Assembly: GCA_030595525.1 (NCBI GenBank)
Contig: JAUVDD010000134.1
Location: forward strand, 1 to 5,359
Reading direction: 5' to 3'
Source of the DNA: Puniceicoccales bacterium
Lineage (GTDB): Bacteria > Verrucomicrobiota > Verrucomicrobiia > Opitutales > Oceanipulchritudinaceae
Length of the DNA: 5,359 bases
Shown here: positions 5,341 to 5,359 of the stretch, one piece after another
Layout of the letters: each line of letters begins with the position of its first letter
Position numbering within the stretch: position 1 is the first letter of the stretch
The notes under the pieces: generated by a model
The model's database searches: none
What the model saw: the letters and a program-made list of their open reading frames with translations, nothing else
What the model was told of the DNA's origin: nothing
Program-made: the position numbers and the translations under genes

Positions 5341-5359
5341 AATAATAGACTTGAACTCC

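Larger units (their letters stand above)
4966..5359. other. Gene-free, repeat-rich region downstream of the operon
   Basis: I find no credible coding region in these 394 bases. The longest open frame is on the - strand (5219-4995, 74 codons). It has no ribosome site, no recognisable motif, and an improbable Arg/Ser/Phe-rich composition. The stretch instead contains several complementary segments, a terminator-like hairpin, tandem 9-10 bp repeats and a strong G/C hairpin, each listed separately. It is either a structured RNA or mobile-element remnant plus the operon terminator, or the control region of a gene starting beyond the right edge. Confidence 0.6.

Noticed and set aside
5336..5359. 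tRNA-like 3' end on the - strand (GTTCAAGTC followed by GCACCA)
   Set aside because: The distance from the T-loop to CCA is about two bases too short, and the T-stem has a mismatch. The remainder would lie outside the window.

Overview
The window looks like part of a bacterial sugar-utilisation locus. It has roughly balanced base composition and three tightly packed genes on the + strand behind a divergent AraC-type regulator. A glucosamine-6-phosphate deaminase fused to a PIG-L (LmbE-like) domain is an architecture I associate with Bacteroidota and the Planctomycetes-Verrucomicrobia-Lentisphaerae group. The weak Shine-Dalgarno signals at two of the three operon genes fit those groups. I favour a marine or gut-type Verrucomicrobiota/Lentisphaerota relative over Bacteroidota, with low certainty.

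Layout. Positions 1-700 (- strand) hold an AraC-family regulator that runs off the left edge before its second helix-turn-helix. Positions 701-790 are the divergent control region, which contains a 21-bp direct repeat suited to an AraC-type dimer. Positions 791-4965 (+ strand) form one apparent operon: a nagB-like deaminase/PIG-L fusion, then (8 bp later) a ROK-type sugar kinase-like protein with an extra N-terminal domain, then (12 bp later) a stand-alone PIG-L deacetylase. Positions 4966-5359 have no credible gene. They are rich in inverted and direct repeats, including a terminator-like hairpin with a T-run and a nested set of complementary segments resembling a folded RNA.

How the genes may work together. 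The deacetylase could remove an N-acetyl group from an amino sugar or a small glycan. The ROK protein could phosphorylate the freed sugar, and the deaminase could turn glucosamine-6-phosphate into fructose-6-phosphate and ammonia. That would be a deacetylate-first route that does not need the usual NagA. The most notable detail is that the PIG-L domain fused to the deaminase has lost nearly all of its zinc-site residues, while the separate PIG-L protein two genes downstream keeps them all. All substrate assignments are inference from family and context.
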